A program made the position numbers and the translations under genes. 64,000 nucleotides of DNA from Corallococcus caeni (GTDB lineage Bacteria; Myxococcota; Myxococcia; Myxococcales; Myxococcaceae): NCBI RefSeq assembly GCF_036245865.1, contig NZ_BTTW01000010.1, positions 1 to 64,000 of the forward strand, given 5' to 3'. Below the pieces are notes generated by a model. It did not search any database and was not told where the DNA came from. It saw only the letters and a list, made by a program, of their open reading frames with translations. This document shows positions 31,691 to 41,203 of this stretch, in pieces. Each line of letters begins with the position of its first letter. Position 1 is the first letter of the stretch.

Positions 31691-33495
31691 GCGCGACGCT
31701 GCCCCGCGTTCCGCCCGGTTCGTTGATTGATGGGTGGAAGGTTTCCAAACCACTCGGTGACGGAGGCTTCGCGTTCGTCTTCCTGGGCGAGAAGAACGGC
31801 AGCCACCGGGCCATCAAGGTGGCCCAGCACCGGGAGTCCAGCGGCGACCTCAAGCAGACCCATGCGCGAACGCTGCGGGAGTTGACGGCGCTGCTCATGC
31901 TGGACCATCCGAACATCGTCCGGCCACAAGGGTATGGACTCGCGGAGAGTGGGAACCTCTACCTCGCGCTCGACTACGTGGACGGCTGGACGCTCGCGGA
32001 GTGGGCGGAGCGCAAGCACCCGACCGTTCGCGAAGTCCTCGGGGTCTTCGAGAAGCTCGCCGGTGCGCTGGCATACATGCACGGCCGGGGCATCCTGCAT
32101 CGGGACCTGAAGCTGTCCAACGTGCTCATCCGCAAGAGCGATGGCGAGCCCGTCATCATCGACTTCAGTTGCGCGACCTACACCCTCGCCGAAGCCCTGA
32201 CGGACGGGGGCCTGCCTCCGGGGACAGACCGCTATCGCGCGCCCGAGCAGTTCAAGTTCCTGCGCGAGCACAAGGACAAGCACCGGGCCCGCTACGCCTT
32301 CCAGGTCGCCGACGAAATCTTCGCGGTCGGCGTCATGCTCCATGAGCTGCTGACGGACCCACGCCCGACGGAGTTTCGTCCGCGCTTCGACTTGAACAGC
32401 CCTGCCCTCCCACCGCCGTCCCCCCGCCTGGCGAATGCGCGGGTGCCAGCGGCACTGAGCGACCTCGTCGAGGACATCCTGGCCCGAGACCCCAAGGCGC
32501 GTCCGGTCGATACCGAAGCGCTGCGCCGCGAGTTGGCGGAGCTCCGCGCCGAGCGCTCCGCCGGGTATGACGTGCCGGTCCATCCGCCCGCTGAACAGCG
32601 TCATGGAGGGTACCCACCCGCGGCGCTGCCGATGCCCTCCACGCCGCAATCCCTCAAGCGGCATGTAGCCCTGATGGAGCGACCGCTTCGCGCGGGAAGG
32701 TGGCTCGCAGGCGTTGTTTGTATCGTCGCGCTCGTCATGGCCGCGGCCCTCTGGCGCTCGTCAGGGAGCGCACCCGGTGGGCCTGCAGGGTCGCGCGACG
32801 CCGCGGCCCCACGACCTCCTCCTGCCACCCACCATTCCGCGCCGCCCAGGACAACCCCTCCTGCTATGACCCCTGCTGGCCCTTCGCCCGTGACAGTCCC
32901 TGGGCCAGCCATCGCCGCTGCCCCGAAGGAAGGATCCGCATTGAAGACGCCAGCACCCGAAGCCTCACTCGCAGGACGTGCGCCTCGCTCGCCAAAGAAG
33001 TCCGTTGCGGCCGTCAAGTGCGCGTCGCTGTCGCTCGTCGCGGCGCTGGCGGCGGGTTGTCCGGGGGCCCAGATCCGGCCCGAGTCCTTCACCTGCCCGG
33101 CTGGAGCGGAGGAGGCCATGCGGGATCAACTTCACTGGAGGGACGGAGACTTTTTCTCCCTCATCCTCGACGACCGCCAGGCGAATTTTGACAATGTATG
33201 GTTCACCGCTGGCGCGGAGGTGGTGGGGGTGGTCCCCAAAGGCATCACCGATGACCGGCAGCTTGCTCTTGCCCCCGTGGGGACACGCTTCTACGGCAAG
33301 GCCTACTACCTCTCCGACAAGATGGGGCGTGTGGATGGGCCGGCCCTCGTCGTCCGGTACGACCGCGTGAAGCTCCCGGGGCAGGAGGAGTATCCCATTT
33401 GCGCCGTGGTGGAGAACGAAGCCGTGGCGTTCAAGGACGGCAGGGTGAAGGGATCCAATCGGGGTGCCGCGACCGTGGTGGACCGCTGGCCCTGA
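31687..33495 (+). CDS. Transmembrane Ser/Thr protein kinase
   Basis: A 602 aa Hanks-type kinase. Domain 1-290: glycine loop GDGGFA, Lys44 in AIKVA, HRDLKLSN (138-144), DFS (159-161) in place of DFG, and APEQF. A single membrane segment at 339-356 is followed by a Pro/Ala-rich linker and a C-terminal domain (445-602). That domain begins with a second hydrophobic stretch ending in LAAGC, which looks like a lipoprotein leader embedded in the chain. The DFG Asp is kept, so activity is expected. Coupled to the DUF2381 gene. Confidence 0.85.
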   Translation: MSATLPRVPPGSLIDGWKVSKPLGDGGFAFVFLGEKNGSHRAIKVAQHRESSGDLKQTHARTLRELTALLMLDHPNIVRPQGYGLAESGNLYLALDYVDGWTLAEWAERKHPTVREVLGVFEKLAGALAYMHGRGILHRDLKLSNVLIRKSDGEPVIIDFSCATYTLAEALTDGGLPPGTDRYRAPEQFKFLREHKDKHRARYAFQVADEIFAVGVMLHELLTDPRPTEFRPRFDLNSPALPPPSPRLANARVPAALSDLVEDILARDPKARPVDTEALRRELAELRAERSAGYDVPVHPPAEQRHGGYPPAALPMPSTPQSLKRHVALMERPLRAGRWLAGVVCIVALVMAAALWRSSGSAPGGPAGSRDAAAPRPPPATHHSAPPRTTPPAMTPAGPSPVTVPGPAIAAAPKEGSALKTPAPEASLAGRAPRSPKKSVAAVKCASLSLVAALAAGCPGAQIRPESFTCPAGAEEAMRDQLHWRDGDFFSLILDDRQANFDNVWFTAGAEVVGVVPKGITDDRQLALAPVGTRFYGKAYYLSDKMGRVDGPALVVRYDRVKLPGQEEYPICAVVENEAVAFKDGRVKGSNRGAATVVDRWP

Positions 33496-33642
33496 GCAGC
33501 CCCGGGGCGACGTGTTGGGTAGGGGCCTGATTGCGCGCCCCGCCTCCTCGAACCCGGCATGACCTCCCAGGGCCGTCCCATGACGGCCCATCCCACGGGC
33601 CAGGTCGCCCACGACGCGTAGGCCTGCGCGGAGCTTGAACGC

Positions 33643-34020
33643 CTAGCGCTCCCGCAGCGCGAGCGCGCCCTGGATGATGAGCCCCATGGCCTTCAAGTCC
33701 TCTTCATCCAGGGGCCTGAGCGCGCGCACCAGCCGGCGCAGGGTGGGGGGATCCTCCTCGCGGTCCGCGAGCGCCAGCGTGCGCGCCTCTTGCGGAGGCG
33801 TGGGCCCGTCCAGCCCCAGGAGCGTGTCCGCGCGGATGCGCAACACCATGCACAGCCTGCGCAGCGTGGTGGAGCTGGGCAGCACCCGCCCTCGCTCCAT
33901 CCGGCTGTAGACCTCCATGGCGATGCCCACCTGGCTGGCGACGTCGCCCTGGGTCAGGCCCTGCCGCTCGCGGGCCTCGCGCGCCGCGGTGCCCACCGTG
34001 ATGGCCAGCTCCTCGTTCAT
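33643..34020 (-). CDS. XRE-family transcriptional regulator (paralogue)
   Basis: A 125 aa regulator with helix-turn-helix RQGLTQGDVASQVGIAMEVY and SRMERGRVLP, about half identical to the regulator at 28439-28879; the C-terminal LRRLVRALRPLDEEDLKAM matches as well. ATG 34020. It is divergent from a Ser/Thr kinase gene, and the shared upstream region has palindromes containing ACCTGA that could be its operator. Repetition of XRE genes beside kinase and toxin genes suggests a duplicated regulatory module. Confidence 0.85.
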   Translation of the reverse strand: MNEELAITVGTAAREARERQGLTQGDVASQVGIAMEVYSRMERGRVLPSSTTLRRLCMVLRIRADTLLGLDGPTPPQEARTLALADREEDPPTLRRLVRALRPLDEEDLKAMGLIIQGALALRER

Positions 34021-34061
34021 TGCCGCTCACCAACCCCTGGCCGGAGCGTGTCTCCCATGAA

Positions 34062-34143
34062 GTCAGGTGTCCGGCATCCTACCTGACACGGCACCAACAC
34101 TACCCCAAGGGGCATCCGCCATGCTATGGACCTGAGAGGTCCA
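34062..34143. promoter_or_regulatory. Palindromes with ACCTGA boxes between XRE and kinase genes
   Basis: Two perfect dyads: GTCAGGT (34062-34068) with ACCTGAC (34081-34087), and TGGACCT-GAG-AGGTCCA (34127-34143). Both contain ACCTGA, and ACCTGACA recurs upstream of the next kinase at 35558. Candidate operator for the divergent XRE regulator. Confidence 0.45.
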
Positions 34144-34251
34144 ATCCGGCCTTTCTCCCATGCATCCTCCCAGCCACGTCCTCTCTCTCCGATTGAACCC
34201 TCCACATCCAGAAGAAGCCCGGCCTGCCCCGGGCGAAGGAGGCGCCCCTCA

Positions 34252-35466
34252 ATGAACCTGGAGGGAGGACATCCGCTGCTGCTCCAGCCGCAGGAGGTGG
34301 TGGGCAGCTTCCGGCTCCTGAAGCGCCTGGCCACCGGGGGCTACGGCACCGTGTTCCTGGCGGAGACCGGGGGCTTCCACGTGGCGCTGAAGTTCGCGCT
34401 CCAGGGGCCGCAGGACTCCGAGGAGGGCTCGCAGGTGGACGCCCGCACGCTCAAGGAGGTGAGCGTGCTGCACCGCATGACCCACCCCAACGTGGTGGCG
34501 CTGCGCGGCTACCACCGCTGGCCGCACCCGCGCACGGGCTACCTGTTCCTGGTCATGGACTACGTGGAGGGTCCCACGCTGTCGGACTGGGCGGTGGAGG
34601 CGAAGCCCACGGCGCGGCAGGTGGCGCGGCTGTTCGCGGAGCTGGCGCTGACGCTGGACTTCATCCACCGCGCGGGCGTGCGCCACCGCGACATCAAGGG
34701 CAGCAACATCATCGTGCGCGCGTCGGACGCGCGGCCGGTGCTGGTGGACTTCGGCTCCAGCGACCACGCCTGCGCCCCGGCCATCACCGACGGCCGGCCC
34801 CCGCCGGGCACGCCCAGCTACCGCAGCCCGGAGCTGTTGCGCTACTGGCTGAACAACCCCAAGGGCATGGCCCGCTACGTCTACCAGCCCACGGACGACC
34901 TCTATTCGCTGGGGCTCACGCTCTTCCAGGTGCTCACCGGGGACTTCCCCTATCCGCCGGACCTGCCGGCCGCGGCGCTGCTGGGGGGAATCCAGACCAT
35001 CAAGGGGAGGTCCGCGCGCTCGCTCAACCCGCGCGTGCCCCGCGCCCTCAACGACATCTGCGAGCGGCTGCTCCGCCAGGACGTCAGCCAGCGCTACCAG
35101 ATGGGGTCGGACCTCTACACCGACCTGAGCGCCGCGCTGGAGCGCGCCCCGGCCAGCTGGGACCGGCCGCTGTTCAACGCGCCGCCGCCCCACGAGGCCG
35201 TCACGGAGGAGTCCGACGCGTACTTCGACGGCAACGAGGAGGCCCGGGAGCTGCGCCGCTGGGCCCGCGCCTACGAGCGCCGCGTCCCGGGGGCCCCGCC
35301 GCACTCCAGCGCGCCCACGCCGCCCGTGCCGGCGCCGCCCGGACCGTCGCCGGGGCTGGCCGCGCCCCTGCCCCCGCCCATGCCCTGGTGGCTGGCCCGG
35401 CGGCTGGCGTGGCGGCGGCGGTGGGAGCAGTGGCTGCGGCGTCTGGGATTGCGCCGGGGCGAATGA
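34252..35466 (+). CDS. Ser/Thr protein kinase, C-terminal basic tail
   Basis: A 404 aa Hanks-type kinase with a complete catalytic set: ATGGYGTVFLAE loop, Lys47 in ALKFAL, HRDIKGSNII, VDFGSSDHA, and SPELL for APE. The C-terminal 90 residues are Pro-rich, then basic and Trp/Arg-rich (WWLARRLAWRRRWEQWLRRLG), which could be a membrane-surface anchor; no true membrane helix. ATG 34252 has AAGGAGG ten bases upstream; upstream in-frame sequence is low-complexity and was excluded. First of two kinase genes 115 bp apart. Confidence 0.87.
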   Translation: MNLEGGHPLLLQPQEVVGSFRLLKRLATGGYGTVFLAETGGFHVALKFALQGPQDSEEGSQVDARTLKEVSVLHRMTHPNVVALRGYHRWPHPRTGYLFLVMDYVEGPTLSDWAVEAKPTARQVARLFAELALTLDFIHRAGVRHRDIKGSNIIVRASDARPVLVDFGSSDHACAPAITDGRPPPGTPSYRSPELLRYWLNNPKGMARYVYQPTDDLYSLGLTLFQVLTGDFPYPPDLPAAALLGGIQTIKGRSARSLNPRVPRALNDICERLLRQDVSQRYQMGSDLYTDLSAALERAPASWDRPLFNAPPPHEAVTEESDAYFDGNEEARELRRWARAYERRVPGAPPHSSAPTPPVPAPPGPSPGLAAPLPPPMPWWLARRLAWRRRWEQWLRRLGLRRGE

Positions 35467-35537
35467 ACCCCACGCGTCCTGCGCACTTCACACGACCCTG
35501 GAGGTTTTCCCCACGACAGGGTTTGTGCTACCTGCGG

Positions 35538-35568
35538 GGTCGAGCGATTTCCGCTCGACCTGACAGGT
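35538..35568. promoter_or_regulatory. Stem-loop and ACCTGACAGGT palindrome before a kinase gene
   Basis: A perfect 9 bp hairpin GGTCGAGCG-ATTTC-CGCTCGACC (35538-35560) overlaps a palindrome ACCTG-A-CAGGT (35558-35568), 13 bp before the start codon region. It shares ACCTGACA with the XRE/kinase intergenic region, so it may be an operator, or the hairpin may end the upstream transcript. Confidence 0.5.
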
Positions 35569-35581
35569 TGAAAGGCAGGAC

Positions 35582-36919
35582 ATGAAGACGCCCGATACGA
35601 CGACGGAGGAGATCCCCGGCGTGCCCCGCCGGCCGCGTGTGCTGTTCACGGTGGGAGGCACGGCCTTCGAGTTCGTGCGCAAGCTGGAGGTGCGCGCCAC
35701 CGGGGAGCTGCTGATGCTGGCGCGGCGGCGCTACCGGGGCGGGATGGGGGGCCCGGTGGTCATCAAGCGGCTGCGCAACCCGTCCGGCTTCGTGGAGCGC
35801 CGCCGGCTGGTGGAGGAGGTGGAGCTGACGTTCCGGCTCAACCACCCGGGCATCGCGAAGGTCTACCACCTGAAGGCGTACCGGGGCGTCCCGCACGTGG
35901 TGATGGAGTACGTGGAGGGCCGGTCGCTGGACACGGTGCTCAACCTGGTGGCCATGCGGCGCAAGCCCATGTCCCCTGCCTTCGGCGCGTGGGTCGTCTC
36001 CGAGGTGGCGGAGGCGCTGCACCACGCGCACACGCTGCGGGACGAGTGGAACCGGCCGCTGGGCATCGTGCACCGGGACGTGAGCCCCCGGAACCTGCGC
36101 CTGGGCGTGCACGGCGAGGTGAAGCTCACGAACTTCACCGCCGCCTTCTCCACGCTGCCGGGCCGGGAGATCACCAGCCGCCCGCTGGTGAAGGGGGACG
36201 TGGCGTACGCCTCGCCGGAGGCGCTGCGGCGCGATCCCGTGGACGCGAGGAGCGACCAGTTCTCGCTGGGGCTGGTGCTGCTGGAGGTGCTGACGGGCAC
36301 GCACCCGCTGGCGCAGGAGGGGGACGTGGCGCTCCCGCCGCCGCCGGACCTGCCGCTGGTGCAGGCGCAGGGGCCCACGTGGATGCCCCTAACGGAGGTG
36401 GCGGCGCGCATGGCGCTGGTGGGCCCCACGCAGGTGGAGCACCTGGCGCGCGACGTGCCGGAGGGGCTGCGCGCGGTGGTGGTCCGCGCGCTGCGCCAGT
36501 CCCCGGCGGACCGCTTCGGCACGGCGGCGGAGCTGGCCTCCGCGCTGCGGGAGTGGCTGCGCGAGCACGCGCCCACGTACGGACGGCAGGCCGCCGCGGA
36601 GGAGGTGGAGGCGGCGGCGAGGGAGGCCACGGGGAGGCGCAATCAGGCGGAGCTGCTGGAGGGCGGGCTGCACCCGGCGGAGCTGACCGCCGAGGAGGCC
36701 GCGATGACGTCCGAGGGCGCCAGCGCGACCGGGGCCGCCGGGCTGGAGGGCCCGCCGCCGTTCCTCCGGGGCGACGACGTGACGCCGGACCTGAACGACG
36801 AGCCCCTGCCCCTCCAGGACCTGGACCTGGTCGAGGACCTGGACGAGCTGGCCGGGCCGGATGAAGAGGCGCAGGGAGACGACTTCGACGACGACGACGA
36901 CGGCCACCAGCCGGTGTGA
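35582..36919 (+). CDS. Ser/Thr kinase-like protein, probable pseudokinase
   Basis: A 445 aa kinase-fold protein. Lys62 (VVIKRLRN), the HRDVSPRN catalytic loop (164-171) and ASPEAL are present, but the DFG motif reads NFT (184-186), removing the magnesium-binding Asp, and the glycine loop is unrecognisable (VRATGELLML). I predict weak or no phosphotransfer. The C-terminus (about 370-445) is acidic, ending in an Asp-rich run before GHQPV. Start ATG 35582 after GGCAGG. Probably acts with the preceding active kinase as a scaffold or substrate. Confidence 0.8.
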   Translation: MKTPDTTTEEIPGVPRRPRVLFTVGGTAFEFVRKLEVRATGELLMLARRRYRGGMGGPVVIKRLRNPSGFVERRRLVEEVELTFRLNHPGIAKVYHLKAYRGVPHVVMEYVEGRSLDTVLNLVAMRRKPMSPAFGAWVVSEVAEALHHAHTLRDEWNRPLGIVHRDVSPRNLRLGVHGEVKLTNFTAAFSTLPGREITSRPLVKGDVAYASPEALRRDPVDARSDQFSLGLVLLEVLTGTHPLAQEGDVALPPPPDLPLVQAQGPTWMPLTEVAARMALVGPTQVEHLARDVPEGLRAVVVRALRQSPADRFGTAAELASALREWLREHAPTYGRQAAAEEVEAAAREATGRRNQAELLEGGLHPAELTAEEAAMTSEGASATGAAGLEGPPPFLRGDDVTPDLNDEPLPLQDLDLVEDLDELAGPDEEAQGDDFDDDDDGHQPV

Positions 36920-37493
36920 AACCGCGCCGGCACCGGGTCCCTGGGACTTGGCCCACCCGAGTCCTCCGGGACCAGCGGGGTACCGGATGGCGGCCATGAC
37001 TGTCTTTTCCAGATTTCGCGCGCTCCGCGAAGCACCCGGGTGTTTGGCAAAGCTTCCGTGAGTTGCTTGTTTCCTCCCACTCATCAACCCGGTGCGTCAC
37101 CCATTCCTCCAGGCGGGGCGCCGAGGGGAATGACAAATCCTGTCACCGCGCGGGTCCGCCGCGACTGACATGCCTTTCACCCGCCAGTCAGCGAAAACCC
37201 AGACATTGACACGCTTTCGCGGAAGCCAATAAAAGACGTGACAGCATTTTGAAGCACCGGTAGTGCTGTTTGCGCTTCTGGCTGTAGAGCAGACATCCGC
37301 CGAGGGCCGGGTGGTCCCCCCGGGTCGGCGAACGCCCGCCTCCTCCTCTCCATTTCCGTGACGTCCCGCGACCGCGCTCCCCTGGAGCGCGGCACGGGAG
37401 ACGTGTGTCCGGGCTCCGTCCCGGGCACGTGAGGCCGGCGTGTGCCCGATGTGAGCCATTGACCTATCCCGTCTGTCATCAAGGAGTCCGTGC
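36920..37493. other. Long intergenic region with promoter
   Basis: 574 bp between the pseudokinase and the first RCC1 gene. No convincing ORF. The middle (37000-37250) is poorer in G+C and carries one good promoter candidate at 37206-37234. The right part has GC-rich partial dyads around 37380-37430, and AAGGAG at 37481-37486 serves the TTG start of the RCC1 gene. Confidence 0.5.
37206..37234 (+). promoter_or_regulatory. Candidate sigma70 promoter for the RCC1 genes
   Basis: TTGACA (37206-37211), a 17 nt spacer and ATAAAA (37229-37234). A perfect -35 but a mediocre -10. The leader to the TTG start would be about 250 nt. Confidence 0.4.
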
Positions 37494-38680
37494 TTGAAGA
37501 GAACGTCCCCCCGTTGGTTCCGTTCGCGCGGCATGCTGGGCGCGCTGCTGCTGTCCCTGTCCTCGCCGTGGATGGCCGCGTGTAGCTCCGGCACCGAGGC
37601 GCCGGGCCCCTCCGCCCCCATCGAGCAGACGCAGTCCCAGGTCACCGTCTCCATTGGTGCCCGGGACCTCTACGCCCAAGCCGCGAAGGGCAGCGTCTCC
37701 GCCCAGGCCTTCTCCTACGCCGACGTGAAGAGCATCCGCGTCGACGTCTACGACACCTCCTCCGGCTCCAACGTCCCCCTCTTCAAGAACTTCGACCTCT
37801 TCACCTCCGCCGAGGTCTGGACCGGCAAGCTGCCCTTCCTCCCCAAGGCCAAGGCCCTCCTCTTCGAGGCCCGCGCCTACAACGCCGCCGGGACGTTGCT
37901 CTTCTCCGGCTCCCTCAACGCCACCCTCAACCTCGACTTCCAGACCGTCACCATCCCCCTCGCCTCCGCCACCAACGGCGCGCAGATTTCCATCCCCCGC
38001 ATCAAGAAGATCAGCATCCCCTCTGCCTTCGCCTCCGCGCAGTCGGGCAACATCACCTTCTTCGTCGAGGCCAACGTCGGCGAGGCGCTCACCTACTCCA
38101 TCGCCTCCACTCCGGCGACGGGCAGCGGCGCCTTCTCGCCTCCCAACGGTGGCATCACCCTGCTGAACACGGCGGGCGCCTTCGTCTCCCAGTATTCGCC
38201 TCCCACCGTCTCCACCGAGACGGTCTTCAACCACACCGTCACCGTCACCAACCCGGCGGGCCACTCCGTCACCACCACCTTCACCACGAAGGTGATGCCC
38301 CCGGAGACCTCCAGCGGCGTCATCGACACCTCTGTCGCCGTGTTGTTCAACCCCGTCATCAACGGCCTCAACGCCCAGCGCACCGGCACCGACGTGAAGT
38401 TCACCGCCACCGTCGCGGATGACACGCCCGAGGAGGCCCTCACCTACGCGTGGACCTTCACGCCCTCCGCCGGCACCACGCCCGACCCGGTGCCTGCGTT
38501 CACCACCCAGACCAACCCCACCACCCTCCAGCACTACGCCACCACGCTTCAGGGCGACCTGAAGATGTCCGTGACGGACACGAACAACGGCACCACCACG
38601 CTCAGCTACAAGCTCACCCCGGATCAGTTCCCGGACGAGCCCGTGGCGCAGGGGCCGCTCGACGGCATCAACTCCATCCG
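37494..38680 (+). repeat. Direct repeat, copy 1 (5' half of RCC1 gene 1)
   Basis: About 1.19 kb nearly identical and gap-free with 40017-41203 (constant offset 2523). Similarity stops sharply at the first RCC1 repeat. Points to tandem duplication with continuing gene conversion of the N-terminal half. Confidence 0.85.
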
Positions 38681-39902
38681 CGGTGGCACCGAGCACACCT
38701 GCGCCATGCTGAACGACGGCACGGTGCGGTGCTGGGGCTACGGCAACTTCGGCCAGCTGGGCTACGCGAGCACCAACAACTGGGGTGATACCCAGGCGCG
38801 GTTGCCCTACCTGGCGGGCCCCGTCGGCATCCTCGGCAAGGCCACCAAGCTGGCCACGGGCGGCGACCACTCCTGCGTCCTCCTGGACACGGGCCTGGTG
38901 CGCTGCTGGGGACGCAATGACTTCGGGCAGCTGGGCTACAACACCACGCAGAACCTGGGCGACGGCGAGGCCGTGACGGCGTTCGGCTACGTCAACCTGG
39001 GCGGGCCCGCCATCCGCATCGCCACGGGCAAGGACCACTCCTGCGCGGTGATGGCCACCGGCAAGGTCCGCTGCTGGGGCCGCAACCAGTACGGCCAGCT
39101 GGGCTACGGGAACACCAACACCATCGGAGACAATGAACAGCCGTGGCAGGCCGGCGACGTGGACCTGGGCAGCAACACCGCCACCGACGTCGTCGCGGGC
39201 GAGGAGCACACCTGCGCCCTGCTCTCCACCGGCAAGATCCTGTGCTGGGGACGCAACCACTTCGGGCAGCTCGGCTACTCGCACCTCCTGAACGTCGGCG
39301 TCACCAACACGCCCTCCAGCCAGACGCCCGTGGAGCCCACGGGCCCCGTGGCCCAGCTCGGCGCGGGCCGCAACTCCACCTGTGCGCTGCTGCGGTCCGG
39401 CTCCGTCATCTGCTGGGGCAACGGCAACAATGGGCAGACGGGAACGGATGGCGGCTACGACTACTACTCCTCCTGCGCTGACTACTCCGGCTGGTGTGTG
39501 TTCCGGCGGCTCCCCGGCGCGGGCGTGCAGAACGCCACGACCCAGGTGAACCTGGGCGGCGTCACCGCCCTGCAGGTGTCCGTGGGCTCGGAGCACGCCT
39601 GCGCCCTGCTCTCCACCGGCACCGTGCGCTGCTGGGGACGCAATGACCAGGGCCAGCTCGGCTACGGCAACAAGACCACGCTCACCCTGCCGGGCCCGGC
39701 CGTGGACCTCGAGGGCGCGACGGCCTACCAGATCAGCGCCTCCGCCGGACACCACACCTGCGCGCTGCTCTCCACGGGCAAGGCGCGCTGCTGGGGCCGG
39801 GGCACCTACGGACAGCTCGGCTACGGCAACACCAACGCCATCGGCGACAACGAGCTGCCGAGCGCGGCGGGCGACATCAAGCTCCTGCCTCCCACGCCGT
39901 AA
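37494..39902 (+). CDS. RCC1-repeat lipoprotein (gene 1 of 3)
   Basis: An 802 aa predicted lipoprotein: lipobox WMAAC near residue 30, a beta-rich region to about 395 with Ig-like segments (TVTNPAGHSVTTTF, LKMSVTDTNNGTTTL) and then about seven RCC1 repeats of the form HTCALLSTGxVRCWGxNxxGQLGYG, about 50 residues each, expected to form a propeller. A Tyr/Cys-rich insertion (YDYYSSCADYSGWC) interrupts the fifth or sixth blade. The likely place is the outer membrane surface; the ligand is unknown. TTG 37494 with AAGGAG seven bases upstream. Confidence 0.85.
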   Translation: MKRTSPRWFRSRGMLGALLLSLSSPWMAACSSGTEAPGPSAPIEQTQSQVTVSIGARDLYAQAAKGSVSAQAFSYADVKSIRVDVYDTSSGSNVPLFKNFDLFTSAEVWTGKLPFLPKAKALLFEARAYNAAGTLLFSGSLNATLNLDFQTVTIPLASATNGAQISIPRIKKISIPSAFASAQSGNITFFVEANVGEALTYSIASTPATGSGAFSPPNGGITLLNTAGAFVSQYSPPTVSTETVFNHTVTVTNPAGHSVTTTFTTKVMPPETSSGVIDTSVAVLFNPVINGLNAQRTGTDVKFTATVADDTPEEALTYAWTFTPSAGTTPDPVPAFTTQTNPTTLQHYATTLQGDLKMSVTDTNNGTTTLSYKLTPDQFPDEPVAQGPLDGINSIRGGTEHTCAMLNDGTVRCWGYGNFGQLGYASTNNWGDTQARLPYLAGPVGILGKATKLATGGDHSCVLLDTGLVRCWGRNDFGQLGYNTTQNLGDGEAVTAFGYVNLGGPAIRIATGKDHSCAVMATGKVRCWGRNQYGQLGYGNTNTIGDNEQPWQAGDVDLGSNTATDVVAGEEHTCALLSTGKILCWGRNHFGQLGYSHLLNVGVTNTPSSQTPVEPTGPVAQLGAGRNSTCALLRSGSVICWGNGNNGQTGTDGGYDYYSSCADYSGWCVFRRLPGAGVQNATTQVNLGGVTALQVSVGSEHACALLSTGTVRCWGRNDQGQLGYGNKTTLTLPGPAVDLEGATAYQISASAGHHTCALLSTGKARCWGRGTYGQLGYGNTNAIGDNELPSAAGDIKLLPPTP

Positions 39903-40016
39903 TCACTGACGCCCTCGCGGGCGCTCGCAGGACCGGAGCGCCCGCTTCCCTTCCTCTCACTGTTCCACCCTCGGCGTCCGCCCGGGTGGCCCTTGTCTGC
40001 CCTCAGGAGTCCCTGC

Positions 40017-41203
40017 TTGAAGAACACGTCCCCCCGTTGGTTCCGTTCGCGCGGCATGCTCGGCGCGCTGCTGCTGTCCCTGTCCTCGCCGTGGATGGTT
40101 GCTTGTAGTTCGGGCACCGAGGCGCCAGGGCCCTCCGCCCCCGCCGAGCAGACCGAAGCCCAGGTCACCGTCTCCATTGGCGCCCGGGACCTCTACGCCC
40201 AGGCCGCGAAGGGCCGCGTCTCCGCCCAGGCCTTCTCCTACGCCGACGTGAAGAGCATCCGCGTCGATGTCTACGACACCTCCTCCGGCTCCAACGTCCC
40301 CCTCTTCAAGAACTTCGACCTCTTCACCTCCGCCGAGGTCTGGACCGGCAAGCTGCCCTTCCTCCCCAAGGCCAAGGCCCTCCTCTTCGAGGCCCGCGCC
40401 TACAACGCCGCCGGCACCCTCCTCTTCTCCGGCTCCCTCAACGCCACCCTCAACCTCGACTTCCAGACCGTCACCATCCCCCTCGCCTCCGCCACCAACG
40501 GCGCGCAGATTTCCATCCCCCGCATCAAGAAGATCAGCATCCCGTCCGCCTTCGCCTCCGCGCAGTCGGGCAACATCACCTTCTTCGTCGAGGCCAACGT
40601 CGGCGAGGCGCTCACCTACTCCATCGCCTCCACCCCGGCGACGGGCAGCGGCGCCTTCTCGCCTCCCAACGGCGGCATCACCCTGCTGAACACGGCGGGC
40701 GCCTTCGTCTCCCAGTATTCGCCTCCCACCGTCTCCACCGAGACGGTCTTCAACCACACCGTCACCGTCACCAACCCCGCGGGCCACTCCGTCACCACCA
40801 CCTTCACCACGAAGGTGATGCCCCCGGAGACCTCCAGCGGCGTCATCGACACCTCTGTCGCCGTGTTGTTCAACCCCGTCATCAACGGCCTCAACGCCCA
40901 GCGCACCGGCACCGACGTGAAGTTCACCGCCACCGTCGCGGATGACACGCCCGAGGAGGCCCTCACCTACGCGTGGACCTTCACGCCCTCCGCCGGCACC
41001 ACGCCCGACCCGGTGCCTGCGTTCACCACCCAGACCAACCCCACCACCCTCCAGCACTACGCCACCACGCTTCAGGGCGACCTGAAGATGTCCGTCACCG
41101 ACACGAACAACGGCACCACCACGCTCAACTACAAGCTCACCCCGGATCAGTTCCCGGACGAGCCCGTGGCGCAGGGGCCGCTCGACGGCATCAACAGCAT
41201 CCG
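40017..41203 (+). repeat. Direct repeat, copy 2 (5' half of RCC1 gene 2)
   Basis: Counterpart of 37494-38680. In protein only a handful of the first 395 residues differ, for example IEQTQSQ against AEQTEAQ and LSYKL against LNYKL. Confidence 0.85.

Noticed and set aside
31687-33495. DFS in the first kinase taken as evidence of a pseudokinase
   Set aside because: The metal-binding Asp is kept and only the Gly is changed; Lys44, HRD and APE are intact, so activity is still likely.
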